In this document: in pieces, positions 55,549 through 64,000 of the stretch | Layout of the letters: the number at the start of each line of letters is the position of its first letter | Position numbering within the stretch: the stretch's first letter is position 1 | Assembly: GCF_022458745.1 (NCBI RefSeq) | Contig: NZ_JAJJJF010000003.1 | Location: forward strand, 186,001-250,000 | Reading direction: 5' to 3' | DNA from: Bacillus piscicola | GTDB lineage: Bacteria; Bacillota; Bacilli; Bacillales; Marinococcaceae | DNA length: 64,000 bases | The notes under the pieces: model-generated | Databases searched by the model: none | What the model saw: only the letters and a program-made list of their open reading frames with translations | What the model was told of the DNA's origin: nothing | Program-made: the position numbers and the translations under genes

Positions 55549-57087
55549 TTAATGCTTAAAGTGGCGCATCCCTGTAAATACCATGGTAATCCCGAGTGCA
55601 TCAGCCCGTTCAATCGATTCTTCATCCCGTATCGATCCACCCGGCTGGATGATCGCACTGATACCTGCTTCACCTGCAGCCTCAACTGTATCTTTCATCG
55701 GGAAAAATGCGTCAGAAGCAAGTGCGCTTCCTTCTGCTTTTTCACCTGCTTGTTCAATGGCAATTTTCGCTGCCCCGACACGGTTCATCTGGCCGGCACC
55801 AACTCCAATTGTCATTTCATTTTTTGTCAGCACAATCGCATTCGACTTGACGTGTTTCACTACTTTCCAGCCAAGCTTTAGGTCTTCCCATTCCTGCTCT
55901 GTCGGCTCTCGCTTTGTTACGACACGTACGTCCGCATCCAGGAATCCTTTAAGGTCTTCATCTTGGATTAGCGCACCACCGTGGACGGTAGTAATTTTGG
56001 AGCGAGCTTCGGCCGTTTCCTCTAAAGAAATGGTTAAGAGGCGGAGGTTTTTCTTTTCTGTTAAAACGTCAAGCGCTTCCTGTGTAAAACTTGGGGCGAT
56101 GATTATCTCCAGAAAAATCTGCTTTAACTTTTCTGCCGTCTCTTCATCAACTTCACGGTTAAGAGCGACAATGCCGCCAAAGATAGAGACAGGGTCCGCT
56201 TCAAACGCTTTTCCGAATGCATCAAAAATAGTGTCAGCCGTCCCGATACCGCATGGGTTCATATGTTTTACAGCCACTGCAGCCGGTTGATTAAACTCCT
56301 TCATCATACCAAGGGCTGCTTCCGCATCGTTAATATTGTTGTAGGACAATTCCTTACCATGTAGTTGAATCGCATTGGCAATAGAGCAGGTTGGAACGAG
56401 TGGCTCCCGGTAAAACGCTGCCTGTTGGTGCGGATTTTCACCGTAGCGAAGATCTTGCTTTTTCTCGTACGTGACCGTATATGTTTCAGGATACCGTTCA
56501 CCTGTCTCTTCTGTTAAATAATGTGCAATGAGCGCATCATAAGCTGCGGTGTGGCGGAATACTTTGGCAGCAAGCTGCTTTTTTGTTTCCAGCTTTACAT
56601 CCCCTGCTTCCTTCCACTCCCCAATCACTTTCTCATAATCTTCGGGGTCCGTTACAACCGTTACATATTGATGGTTTTTGGCTGCAGCACGGAGCATGCT
56701 CGGCCCGCCGATATCGATATTCTCGACCGCTTCTTCGTAAGTTGTGTCACTCTTGGCGATTGTCTCTTTAAAAGGATAAAGGTTCACGACAACGAGATCA
56801 ATCGGCTTGATCGCCTGCTTTTCAAGTTCCTTCATATGAGATTCTCTCTCACGGATAGCAAGCAGACCGCTATGTATGTTTGGGTGCAGTGTCTTGACTC
56901 TGCCGTCTAAAATCTCCGGAAATCCCGTCACTTCTGAAATCCCAGTAACGTTGACCCCGCCTTCTTCAAGCACGCGGCTCGTTCCGCCCGTGGAGATGAT
57001 TTCTACACCGCCTGCCTCTAGTTCTTTCGCAAAGGGGACGATCCCTTCTTTATTTGAAACACTAATTAATGCTCGCTTGATGGTCAT
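55549..57087 (-). CDS. purH: Bifunctional AICAR formyltransferase/IMP cyclohydrolase
   Basis: A 512-residue enzyme for the last two steps to IMP. The N-terminal cyclohydrolase ([32 protein letters not shown]) and C-terminal transformylase ([14 protein letters not shown] with the catalytic Lys-His, [16 protein letters not shown]) are complete. GAAGGGAG precedes the ATG; the gene overlaps purN by 26 bases. Confidence 0.96.
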   Translation of the reverse strand: MTIKRALISVSNKEGIVPFAKELEAGGVEIISTGGTSRVLEEGGVNVTGISEVTGFPEILDGRVKTLHPNIHSGLLAIRERESHMKELEKQAIKPIDLVVVNLYPFKETIAKSDTTYEEAVENIDIGGPSMLRAAAKNHQYVTVVTDPEDYEKVIGEWKEAGDVKLETKKQLAAKVFRHTAAYDALIAHYLTEETGERYPETYTVTYEKKQDLRYGENPHQQAAFYREPLVPTCSIANAIQLHGKELSYNNINDAEAALGMMKEFNQPAAVAVKHMNPCGIGTADTIFDAFGKAFEADPVSIFGGIVALNREVDEETAEKLKQIFLEIIIAPSFTQEALDVLTEKKNLRLLTISLEETAEARSKITTVHGGALIQDEDLKGFLDADVRVVTKREPTEQEWEDLKLGWKVVKHVKSNAIVLTKNEMTIGVGAGQMNRVGAAKIAIEQAGEKAEGSALASDAFFPMKDTVEAAGEAGISAIIQPGGSIRDEESIERADALGITMVFTGMRHFKH

Positions 57088-57673
57088 TGTAAGGACTCCC
57101 TTCTAACGTTCGCTTCTCAATCAACAGTTGAATCGTTTCCGGATAAACACGGTGTTCGGCCGCCTGAATGGCCAGCGTGAGCGACTGAAGTGAATCAGTC
57201 TTCTTTACAGCCACAGCTTCTTGGGCAATAATTGGACCCGTATCCATTCCTTCGTCAACGAAGTGGACAGTGACACCGGTAATCTTGACACCTTTCTCCC
57301 ATGCTTGTCCGATCGCATTTTTACCTGGAAAAGCCGGCAGCAGGGATGGATGGATGTTAATAATTTGTTTTTCAAACGCGTTAAGAAGTGTCGGACCGAT
57401 CAATCGCATATACCCGGCTAGCACAATTAAATCGACACCTGCTTCTTTCAGCTTTTCCACAATCTCGTTTTCAAAAGCCGCCTTATTATCATACTCCCGG
57501 GCTCGAAAAGAAAAAACCGGAATGTTTAATTGTTCCGCACGTTTAACTGCATAAGCTTCTGAATTGTCACAGACAAGAAGTGCAATTTCTGCTTGCAGTC
57601 TTTCTTCTTTTGCAGCAAGGGCAAGGGCTTGAAAATTGGAGCCGCTGCCGGAGGCGAAAACAGCCAGCTTCAT
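57062..57673 (-). CDS. purN: Phosphoribosylglycinamide formyltransferase
   Basis: A 203-residue GAR transformylase using 10-formyl-tetrahydrofolate. [23 protein letters not shown], and the catalytic Asn/His/Asp in [15 protein letters not shown] and [14 protein letters not shown]. The ATG at 57673 overlaps the purM stop (TGATG), with GGGAGGG upstream. Confidence 0.95.
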   Translation of the reverse strand: MKLAVFASGSGSNFQALALAAKEERLQAEIALLVCDNSEAYAVKRAEQLNIPVFSFRAREYDNKAAFENEIVEKLKEAGVDLIVLAGYMRLIGPTLLNAFEKQIINIHPSLLPAFPGKNAIGQAWEKGVKITGVTVHFVDEGMDTGPIIAQEAVAVKKTDSLQSLTLAIQAAEHRVYPETIQLLIEKRTLEGSPYNDHQASIN

Positions 57674-58710
57674 CAATCGTTCCCTCCCTCAATGTCAAGA
57701 CATCCTGTATCTGTAACAGACCCGATGATATAGGCATCCTCTTCATTTTCTTTGAGAACACGGATAGCTTGTTCAGCTTCTTCTTTTTTAACAGCGGCTA
57801 CCAACCCAATCCCCATATTAAAGGTGCCGAACATGTCTGTCGTCGTCAAGCTGCCTTTTTCCTGTAAGAATGAAAAAATAGGAAGCGGCTTCCAGTTTTC
57901 CGGTTGAACAGCAGCTCCGAGACCGTCCGGCAGCATGCGCGGAATGTTCTCATAAAAGCCGCCGCCGGTAATGTGCGCCATTCCTTTTACTTCAACCGCT
58001 GCTTGAAGCTTCTTCAATGCCTTCACATAGATGCGTGTCGGCTCAAGAAGGACGTCCCCGAGTTTTTTATCAAAAGGGGCATACGTCTCTTGTAAATCGA
58101 GGCCTTCTTCATCAAGAAGTACACGACGTACGAGCGAAAACCCGTTGCTGTGAATGCCGGACGACGGAAGTCCGATAAGGATATCACCGGGCTGAATAGA
58201 GTTGCCGGTGATTATATCTTTTTTCTCAACGGCTCCGACTGTAAAGCCGGCGAGATCATATTCATCTTCCTCGTACATCCCTGGCATCTCCGCCGTTTCA
58301 CCACCGATTAGTGCACACCCAGCTTCTTCACAACCGTCGGCGACGCCTTTTACAATCGCTTCAACCTTGGTTGGATTTGCTTTTCCACAAGCTAAATAAT
58401 CTAGAAAATAAAGAGGTTCCGCCCCTTGTACGGCAACATCATTGACACACATGGCGACAGCATCTTTACCGATCGTATCATGCTTGTCCATGGCAAAAGC
58501 AATCATCAACTTCGTCCCTACTCCGTCTGTACCAGAGATAAGGACCGGCTCTTTGTAAGGAAGAGAGGAGAGGTCGAACATGGCGCCAAAACCTCCCAAG
58601 CCTCCCATTACTTCTGGACGGAGAGTCCGGTCTGTATGCTTTTTCATGCGACGGACTGCTTCGTAGCCTGCCTCGACATCAACACCGGCTTTTTTATACG
58701 CTTCAGACAT
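57673..58710 (-). CDS. purM: Phosphoribosylformylglycinamidine cyclo-ligase
   Basis: A 345-residue AIR synthetase. [12 protein letters not shown] at the start, [26 protein letters not shown] and [15 protein letters not shown] are the expected elements. AGGAGGAG precedes the ATG; 30 bases follow purF. Confidence 0.96.
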   Translation of the reverse strand: MSEAYKKAGVDVEAGYEAVRRMKKHTDRTLRPEVMGGLGGFGAMFDLSSLPYKEPVLISGTDGVGTKLMIAFAMDKHDTIGKDAVAMCVNDVAVQGAEPLYFLDYLACGKANPTKVEAIVKGVADGCEEAGCALIGGETAEMPGMYEEDEYDLAGFTVGAVEKKDIITGNSIQPGDILIGLPSSGIHSNGFSLVRRVLLDEEGLDLQETYAPFDKKLGDVLLEPTRIYVKALKKLQAAVEVKGMAHITGGGFYENIPRMLPDGLGAAVQPENWKPLPIFSFLQEKGSLTTTDMFGTFNMGIGLVAAVKKEEAEQAIRVLKENEEDAYIIGSVTDTGCLDIEGGND

Positions 58711-58740
58711 AAGAGTGCTCCTCCTTCCAGTACCCGTGGC

Positions 58741-60159
58741 TCATGATTTCACCTTATCATGAGGATGGAGGGTATCCTGGTAAATTTCAGTCGGGTATTT
58801 TCCTGTGAAGCAGGCGAGGCACTGCCCGCAATTCGGCTCATTATCCGGGCGTCCGATCCCTCTCAGCATCGCGTCAATCGACAAGAATGTAAGCGAATCG
58901 GCTCCCATATTCTCGCGCATTTCTTCAACTGAATGTTCAGCTGCAACTAATTCTGATTTCGTTGATGTGTCAATACCGTAAAAGCACGGATGCGTAATCG
59001 GCGGCGAGCTGATGCGGACGTGGACTTCAGTTGCGCCTGCTTCTTTTAACAGACGCACAATCCGCCTGCTGGTCGTGCCGCGGACTATCGAATCATCGAC
59101 CATGACAACCCGTTTCCCTTCTACAACCCCCCGAACAGCGGAGAGTTTCATTTTAACCCCTTGTTCGCGCAACTCCTGGGACGGTTGAATAAACGTCCGG
59201 CCGACGTAGCGGTTTTTAATCAGCCCTAATTCATAAGGGATGCCTGTCTGTTCCGCATAGCCGATTGCGGCCGAAATCGAAGAGTCCGGTACCCCTGTAA
59301 CAATATCCGCTTCGACCGGGGCTTCTTTTGCTAGTTCTTTTCCAAGCCGTTTGCGTGCGGAGTGAACATTAATTTGGTCCAAGTTCGAATCAGGACGGGA
59401 AAGATAAATATACTCCATGCTGCAGAATGAACGGGACGAGTTGTTTGAAAACATTTCCGAGTGGATGCCGTCTTCATCAAAAATCACAATCTCCCCAGGC
59501 AACACTTCTCGTTCGTACTCGGCTCCAATGACATCGAACGCACATGTTTCCGATGCAACGACATAGGCATCACCGAGACGACCGATCGAGAGCGGACGCA
59601 TTCCATTCGGATCTTGGGCGATCATCAACTTATCTTCCGTCAAAACTGCGAACGCATAGGCACCTTTCAGCATTGTTAGGGCATTTTTCAACTGATCTTC
59701 GAGGCGTGGATATACACTTCGCTTTATTAAATGGGCGAGCACTTCTGTATCAGACGTTGATTGAAAAATACTGCCTTGGCTCTCGAGCTGATGTTTGACG
59801 CCATTTGCGTTAACAATGTTGCCGTTATGCGCGACTGCCATGCTTCCGGTTTGTGAGCGGAAGAGAAGGGGCTGGCAATTAACAAGCCCTCCCCCGCCTG
59901 CTGTCGCATAACGGACGTGCCCGACAGAGGCATGTCCATGAAGCTGCTCGAGTTCTCCCTCTTTAAACGCCTCTGTCACCAAGCCAAGCCCTTTATGAAT
60001 AGACAATTCCTCACCGTCGCTTACGACAATTCCCGCACCTTCCTGGCCGCGGTGCTGCAAGCTGTGCAGACCGTAATACGTAATTTGCGCCGCATCTTTA
60101 TGACCCCATACAGCAAAGACACCGCATTCTTCATTCAAGCCTTTTATTTCAGCAAGCAT
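58741..60159 (-). CDS. purF: Amidophosphoribosyltransferase
   Basis: A 472-residue first enzyme of purine synthesis. An 11-residue propeptide precedes the glutaminase nucleophile Cys12 ([10 protein letters not shown]). The PRPP site is [16 protein letters not shown], and the cluster Cys of the Bacillus iron-sulfur type are present near [14 protein letters not shown]. The start overlaps the end of purL by 16 bases. Confidence 0.96.
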   Translation of the reverse strand: MLAEIKGLNEECGVFAVWGHKDAAQITYYGLHSLQHRGQEGAGIVVSDGEELSIHKGLGLVTEAFKEGELEQLHGHASVGHVRYATAGGGGLVNCQPLLFRSQTGSMAVAHNGNIVNANGVKHQLESQGSIFQSTSDTEVLAHLIKRSVYPRLEDQLKNALTMLKGAYAFAVLTEDKLMIAQDPNGMRPLSIGRLGDAYVVASETCAFDVIGAEYEREVLPGEIVIFDEDGIHSEMFSNNSSRSFCSMEYIYLSRPDSNLDQINVHSARKRLGKELAKEAPVEADIVTGVPDSSISAAIGYAEQTGIPYELGLIKNRYVGRTFIQPSQELREQGVKMKLSAVRGVVEGKRVVMVDDSIVRGTTSRRIVRLLKEAGATEVHVRISSPPITHPCFYGIDTSTKSELVAAEHSVEEMRENMGADSLTFLSIDAMLRGIGRPDNEPNCGQCLACFTGKYPTEIYQDTLHPHDKVKS

Positions 60160-62363
60160 GGAATAGCTCCTCTCCAGGCGCGCTCTACTTCAGAAACGTC
60201 TGCCTGCAATATTACTTCACGCGTTGAATCAGTGATGACAAGGCTTTGGTCTTCTGTTACGTTTCCGACTTTTCGTGCATCTGGGATAAGTTTTTCAAAA
60301 GTAGTTTCGTTAGCAGCTGGGACGGATACAAGAAAACGGGACTGCGTTTCAGAGAACAGCTCTACGGCCGTATCACCTGTAATCGTAAGCGTTGCACCGA
60401 GTTTGGTACCGACCAGACTCTCAGCGGCAGCTACGGCAAACCCACCTTCGGCAATGTCATGAGCGGATGAAACAAGTCCCGTTTGAATTGCTTCTAACAG
60501 CTGAGTCTGCCGTTCTTTTTCTTCGTTCAAATCAATTACCGGAGGCTTACCGGAAATATCTCCTTTGCGAAGCTTTTGCAGCTCACTGCCCCCAAATTCC
60601 GGCTTAGCCTCCCCGATGACGTAAATGGCGTCTCCTGCTTTTTTAAACGATTGGGTTGTAACATGCGCCAGGTCCTCAATCAGGCCGACCATTCCGACAA
60701 CCGGGGTCGGGTAGACTGCTCCTGCACCGCTCTCGTTGTAAAGAGAAACATTCCCACCAATAACCGGCGTGTTTAGCTCCCTGCACGCCACACTCATACC
60801 ATCGGTTGATTTCTCAAGCTGCCAGTAAATCTCTGGATTTTCCGGGCTGCCAAAATTCAAGCAATCCGTTAATCCAAGTGGAGCTCCTCCCGAACAAACA
60901 ATATTTCTCGCCGCTTCTGCCACAGCAATTTTCCCGCCTGTTTCCGGGTCAAGGTAGATATAGCGTGAATTACAATCTGTCGTCATCGCGAGGGCTTTGT
61001 TTTTCCCTCGTATCCGTACGACTGCCGCATCAGAACCAGGATGGACGACCGTATTTGTCTGTACCATGTAGTCGTATTGATCATACACCCATTCTTTGCT
61101 GGCGATCGTCGGCTGCTGTAGCAACTCCAAAAGCGTGGCTTTCGCATCCGCAACCTCATAAACGTAATGTTCTTGTTGTTGATTGTCCGCAAAGTAATGC
61201 GGCTCCTCTGAAGGTAGCTGATAGACAGGTGCATCTTCAGCAAGTGCATCAGCCGGTACATCAGCGACTACTTTTCCTTTGTGCAGCAGTCGCAAATTCT
61301 TCTCTTCCGTTACCTGGCCGATCTCTGCAAACCCAACACCCCATTTATCGCAGATCGCTTTAATCTCATGTTCCCGGCCTTTTTTCACGACCAGAAGCAT
61401 CCGTTCTTGAGACTCGGAAAGCATCATTTCGTATGGGCTCATGCCTGTCTCGCGCTGTGGTACTGTATCAAGGTCCATTTCAATACCGAAGCCGGCTTTG
61501 CTAGCCATTTCAGCCGATGATGATGTCAAGCCGGCTGCTCCCATATCTTGAATACCGACAAGTGCATCAGACTGGACAATTTCCAAGCAAGCTTCCATCA
61601 CAAGTTTTTCCATATACGGGTCACCGACCTGCACTGCCGGCCGCTTGCTTTCGGATGCTTCACTCAAGGCTTCAGAGGAGAAAGTAGCACCGTGAATACC
61701 GTCACGACCTGTGCTCGGTCCTACGTAAATAACCGTATTCCCCACTCCAGAAGCTTGTCCTTTTTTAATATCCTTATGATCAATCAAACCGACGCACATC
61801 GCGTTGACTAACGGATTTTTCTCGTAACATGGGTCAAACTGGACTTCCCCGCCAACTGTCGGAACACCTATACAGTTTCCGTACCCGGCAATCCCGGCAA
61901 CCACTTCTTCGAACAAGTAACGGACACGTGGAGAATCCAGCTCCCCGAAGCGTAGCGAATTTAACAGGGCAATCGGACGTGCTCCCATCGAGAATACATC
62001 ACGCAGGATCCCGCCGACACCAGTAGCAGCTCCTTGATAAGGCTCGATTGCGGAGGGACTGTTATGGCTTTCGATTTTAAAGACAACTGCCTGTTCATCC
62101 CCGATATCGATAATGCCTGCCCCTTCTCCCGGTCCCTGAAGTACTTTGTCTCCTTTTGTCGGGAATTTTTTCAAAAGGGACTTTGAGCTTTTGTAACTGC
62201 AATGTTCCGACCACATCACAGAGAAAAGACCGGTTTCCGTGTAGTTCGGCAAGCGCCCGAGAATGGTACCGACACGCTCAAATTCCTGGTCGGATAAACC
62301 CATCTCTTGATAAATTTTTTCCTCTTTAATTTGCTCTGGGGATGGTTCAAGAAGTAAGGACAT
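60144..62363 (-). CDS. purL: Phosphoribosylformylglycinamidine synthase subunit PurL
   Basis: A 739-residue small-type FGAM synthetase, active only with PurQ and Pur[62 protein letters not shown] and [15 protein letters not shown] are family motifs. It overlaps purQ by 17 bases and purF by 16. Confidence 0.96.
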   Translation of the reverse strand: MSLLLEPSPEQIKEEKIYQEMGLSDQEFERVGTILGRLPNYTETGLFSVMWSEHCSYKSSKSLLKKFPTKGDKVLQGPGEGAGIIDIGDEQAVVFKIESHNSPSAIEPYQGAATGVGGILRDVFSMGARPIALLNSLRFGELDSPRVRYLFEEVVAGIAGYGNCIGVPTVGGEVQFDPCYEKNPLVNAMCVGLIDHKDIKKGQASGVGNTVIYVGPSTGRDGIHGATFSSEALSEASESKRPAVQVGDPYMEKLVMEACLEIVQSDALVGIQDMGAAGLTSSSAEMASKAGFGIEMDLDTVPQRETGMSPYEMMLSESQERMLLVVKKGREHEIKAICDKWGVGFAEIGQVTEEKNLRLLHKGKVVADVPADALAEDAPVYQLPSEEPHYFADNQQQEHYVYEVADAKATLLELLQQPTIASKEWVYDQYDYMVQTNTVVHPGSDAAVVRIRGKNKALAMTTDCNSRYIYLDPETGGKIAVAEAARNIVCSGGAPLGLTDCLNFGSPENPEIYWQLEKSTDGMSVACRELNTPVIGGNVSLYNESGAGAVYPTPVVGMVGLIEDLAHVTTQSFKKAGDAIYVIGEAKPEFGGSELQKLRKGDISGKPPVIDLNEEKERQTQLLEAIQTGLVSSAHDIAEGGFAVAAAESLVGTKLGATLTITGDTAVELFSETQSRFLVSVPAANETTFEKLIPDARKVGNVTEDQSLVITDSTREVILQADVSEVERAWRGAIPCLLK

Positions 62364-63030
62364 TCGATTCCCTCCAGTGATTCAAAATCGATTGAAATAA
62401 CTTTAAGCCATCAGCACTGCCTAGTACGTCCGCAGCGGCCCGTTCAGGGTGCGGCATCATCCCAAGCACATTCCCTTCTTTATTGGTAATGCCGGCAATA
62501 TCTGCCACGGATCCGTTAACGTTGTCTCGGTACGTAAACACGATTTGATTATTCGCCTGTAATTGTGACAATGTCTTCTCATCACAGAAATAGCTGCCCT
62601 CTCCGTGCGCGATCGGAACGGAAATGCACTCACCTTTTTCATACTTATCTGTAAAGCCAGTTTCATTGTTTTCAACGATGAGTTCGGCCGGACGGCAAAT
62701 AAATTTTAAATTTTTATTACGCTGCATCGCACCCGGTAAAAGGCCCGCTTCTAACAAGATTTGAAATCCGTTACAGACACCGAGCACTGGTTTTCCTTTT
62801 TTTGCCTCTTCCATGACACTCGCCATTACAGGAGCGAAACGGGCAATCGCACCAGTCCGTAAATAATCTCCGTACGAAAAACCGCCGGGAAGCAGGATAG
62901 CATCAAAGTCGGCTACACTTTCCTCGCTATACCACACTTTTTCAACTTCTACGTTCAATCCCTCTTTAACCGCGTAGAACATATCATCGTCGCAGTTCGA
63001 TCCAGGAAAGACAATTACTGCGAACTTCAT
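62347..63030 (-). CDS. purQ: Phosphoribosylformylglycinamidine synthase subunit PurQ
   Basis: A 227-residue class I glutaminase subunit. FPGSNCDDD at the start, nucleophile Cys in [18 protein letters not shown], and the His/Glu pair in GMMPHPERA. It overlaps purS by 4 bases. Confidence 0.96.
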   Translation of the reverse strand: MKFAVIVFPGSNCDDDMFYAVKEGLNVEVEKVWYSEESVADFDAILLPGGFSYGDYLRTGAIARFAPVMASVMEEAKKGKPVLGVCNGFQILLEAGLLPGAMQRNKNLKFICRPAELIVENNETGFTDKYEKGECISVPIAHGEGSYFCDEKTLSQLQANNQIVFTYRDNVNGSVADIAGITNKEGNVLGMMPHPERAAADVLGSADGLKLFQSILNHWRESNVLTS

Positions 63031-63278
63031 TTGGAGACAACCTCCCCAATTGTATACGTGTAATCTTCAATGACTGGATTAGACAACAGCTTTTCACACA
63101 TTTCCTTAATACGGGCATCCAGGTTATCTGTCTGTTCCATTTCTAATTCGATAAACTTTCCAGTCTGAACACTTTTTACCTCGTGGTAATCCATGGTGTG
63201 GAGTGCGTTCTTCACAGCACTTCCCTGCGGATCAAGCACACCTTCTTTTAATGTTACGTATACCTGCACTTTAACCAT
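63027..63278 (-). CDS. purS: Phosphoribosylformylglycinamidine synthase subunit PurS
   Basis: An 83-residue bridge between PurL and Pur[20 protein letters not shown] and GKFIELEM are conserved. Overlaps purC by 8 bases and purQ by 4. Confidence 0.95.
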   Translation of the reverse strand: MVKVQVYVTLKEGVLDPQGSAVKNALHTMDYHEVKSVQTGKFIELEMEQTDNLDARIKEMCEKLLSNPVIEDYTYTIGEVVSK

Positions 63279-63990
63279 GCAGAGCCCCTCCCAGCCTTTT
63301 TAAAATTTCTTCATATCCTTCTTGCAACGATCCGATTCCGTAGCGGAACAAGTCCTTATCGAACTTTTCTTTCGTATCTTTATCCCATAACCGGCACGTA
63401 TCCGGAGAAATTTCATCAGCTAAGAGAATCTCTCCTGTGCTCGTGCGCCCAAACTCGAGCTTGAAATCTACGAGGATAAGGCCACAGCTATTGAATAGAC
63501 TTTTTAAATGATCATTAATGAATAGCGTTTGTTTTTTTATCTGTGCTAGTTCGTTTGATCCGGCGAGCTCAAGAAGAGTTATGTGGTCCTCATTCAAAAG
63601 CGGATCGCCGAGTTCATCACTCTTATAATAAAATTCAACGACAGGCTTGATGAGTTCGGTTCCTTCCGTAAGCCCGGTCCGCTTCACTAGGCTTCCTGCC
63701 GCCACATTACGAACAGTTACTTCAAGCGGAATGATCGCTGTCTTCTGAACGAGCTGCTCGGTGCTTGATAGTTTCTGGACGAAGTGACTATTAATACCGG
63801 CCACCGCGAGCTTTTCAAATAAAACGCTGGTAATTTCGTTATTTAAACGCCCTTTTCCGGAAAGTTTCTGCTTTTTCTCACCGTTAAATGCTGTCGCTTC
63901 ATCTTTGTATTCCACCCAGAGCAAGCTATCTGAGTCTGTTTTATACAGCTTCTTTGCTTTTCCTTCGTATAAAAGCGCTTCTTTCTTCAT
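63271..63990 (-). CDS. purC: Phosphoribosylaminoimidazole-succinocarboxamide synthase
   Basis: A 239-residue SAICAR synthetase: LLYEGKAKKLYKTDSD, FNGEKKQKLSGKG, EVTVRNVAAGSLVKR and VDFKLEFGR. The ATG at 63990 is ten bases from the window edge, so its ribosome site and the expected purB upstream are outside. The operon promoter and purine riboswitch would lie further upstream. Confidence 0.95.
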   Translation of the reverse strand: MKKEALLYEGKAKKLYKTDSDSLLWVEYKDEATAFNGEKKQKLSGKGRLNNEITSVLFEKLAVAGINSHFVQKLSSTEQLVQKTAIIPLEVTVRNVAAGSLVKRTGLTEGTELIKPVVEFYYKSDELGDPLLNEDHITLLELAGSNELAQIKKQTLFINDHLKSLFNSCGLILVDFKLEFGRTSTGEILLADEISPDTCRLWDKDTKEKFDKDLFRYGIGSLQEGYEEILKRLGGALHG

Positions 63991-64000
63991 CACGATCGCG

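Noticed and set aside
55583-56290. 235-codon frame opposite purH
   Set aside because: Serine/proline-rich antisense shadow of purH with no ribosome site.
60806-61363. 185-codon frame opposite purL
   Set aside because: Antisense shadow of purL; composition unlike a protein.
63991-64000. Purine riboswitch or purB end
   Set aside because: Only ten bases remain before the window edge, so nothing can be supported.

Overview
The window looks like the chromosome of an endospore-forming member of the Bacillaceae. It carries a complete GerA-type germinant-receptor operon. Its right-hand 28 kb keeps the gene order known from Bacillus subtilis in one orientation: rlmCD, dgkB, gatB-gatA-gatC, camS, ligA, pcrA, pcrB, yerC, yerB, yerA and the purine genes purD-H-N-M-F-L-Q-S-C. 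Ribosome binding sites are strong GGAGG types, and several genes use GTG or TTG starts. I cannot name the species.

Layout. 1-4 kb: tail of a YwbE-like gene, a small XRE regulator with a membrane protein, a DEDDh exonuclease, an aminotransferase and a phosphodiesterase. 4.1-5.7 kb: a TnpB-only IS200/IS605-type element with a divergent ribbon-helix-helix gene where tnpA would be. 5.7-9.6 kb: a Crp/Fnr regulator, a flavodoxin, a CopD-like membrane protein and a MenA-like prenyltransferase (the last two apparently under two Fnr-like palindromes), then an FMN reductase. Two intergenic arrays of degenerate hairpins with an exact 52-bp period lie at 6.4-6.8 and 9.66-9.9 kb. 9.9-15.4 kb: a thiol dioxygenase and a leucine/isovalerate-type catabolic cluster that lacks a biotin carboxylase gene and holds a 21/42-bp tandem repeat. 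15.6-19.6 kb: the EfeUOB iron uptake operon under a perfect Fur box. 19.6-23 kb: MOSC protein, ketopantoate reductase, nitroreductase, and a DsbA/FrnE-like gene whose first CxxC cysteine codon is TGA with a SECIS-like hairpin just after it. 23.2-30.3 kb: two large unusual catalases flanking a GMC oxidoreductase and its partner. 30.5-34.5 kb: gerXA-XB-XC-XD. 34.6-36 kb: a CBO0543-like gene between a remnant and the real 3' end of rlmCD. 37.5-39.9 kb: aldehyde dehydrogenase, DUF779 protein and a 27-residue membrane peptide. 40-64 kb: conserved housekeeping block and purine operon.

Functionally, the left half is accessory (redox, iron, sporulation/germination, a mobile element). The right half is core: tRNA-dependent amidation, DNA repair and ligation, and de novo IMP synthesis. 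The most striking observations are the probable selenocysteine DsbA-like protein (22468-23040), the two 52-bp hairpin arrays, the Fnr-like sites exactly at -41.5 and -73.5, and the TnpB element with the ribbon-helix-helix partner.
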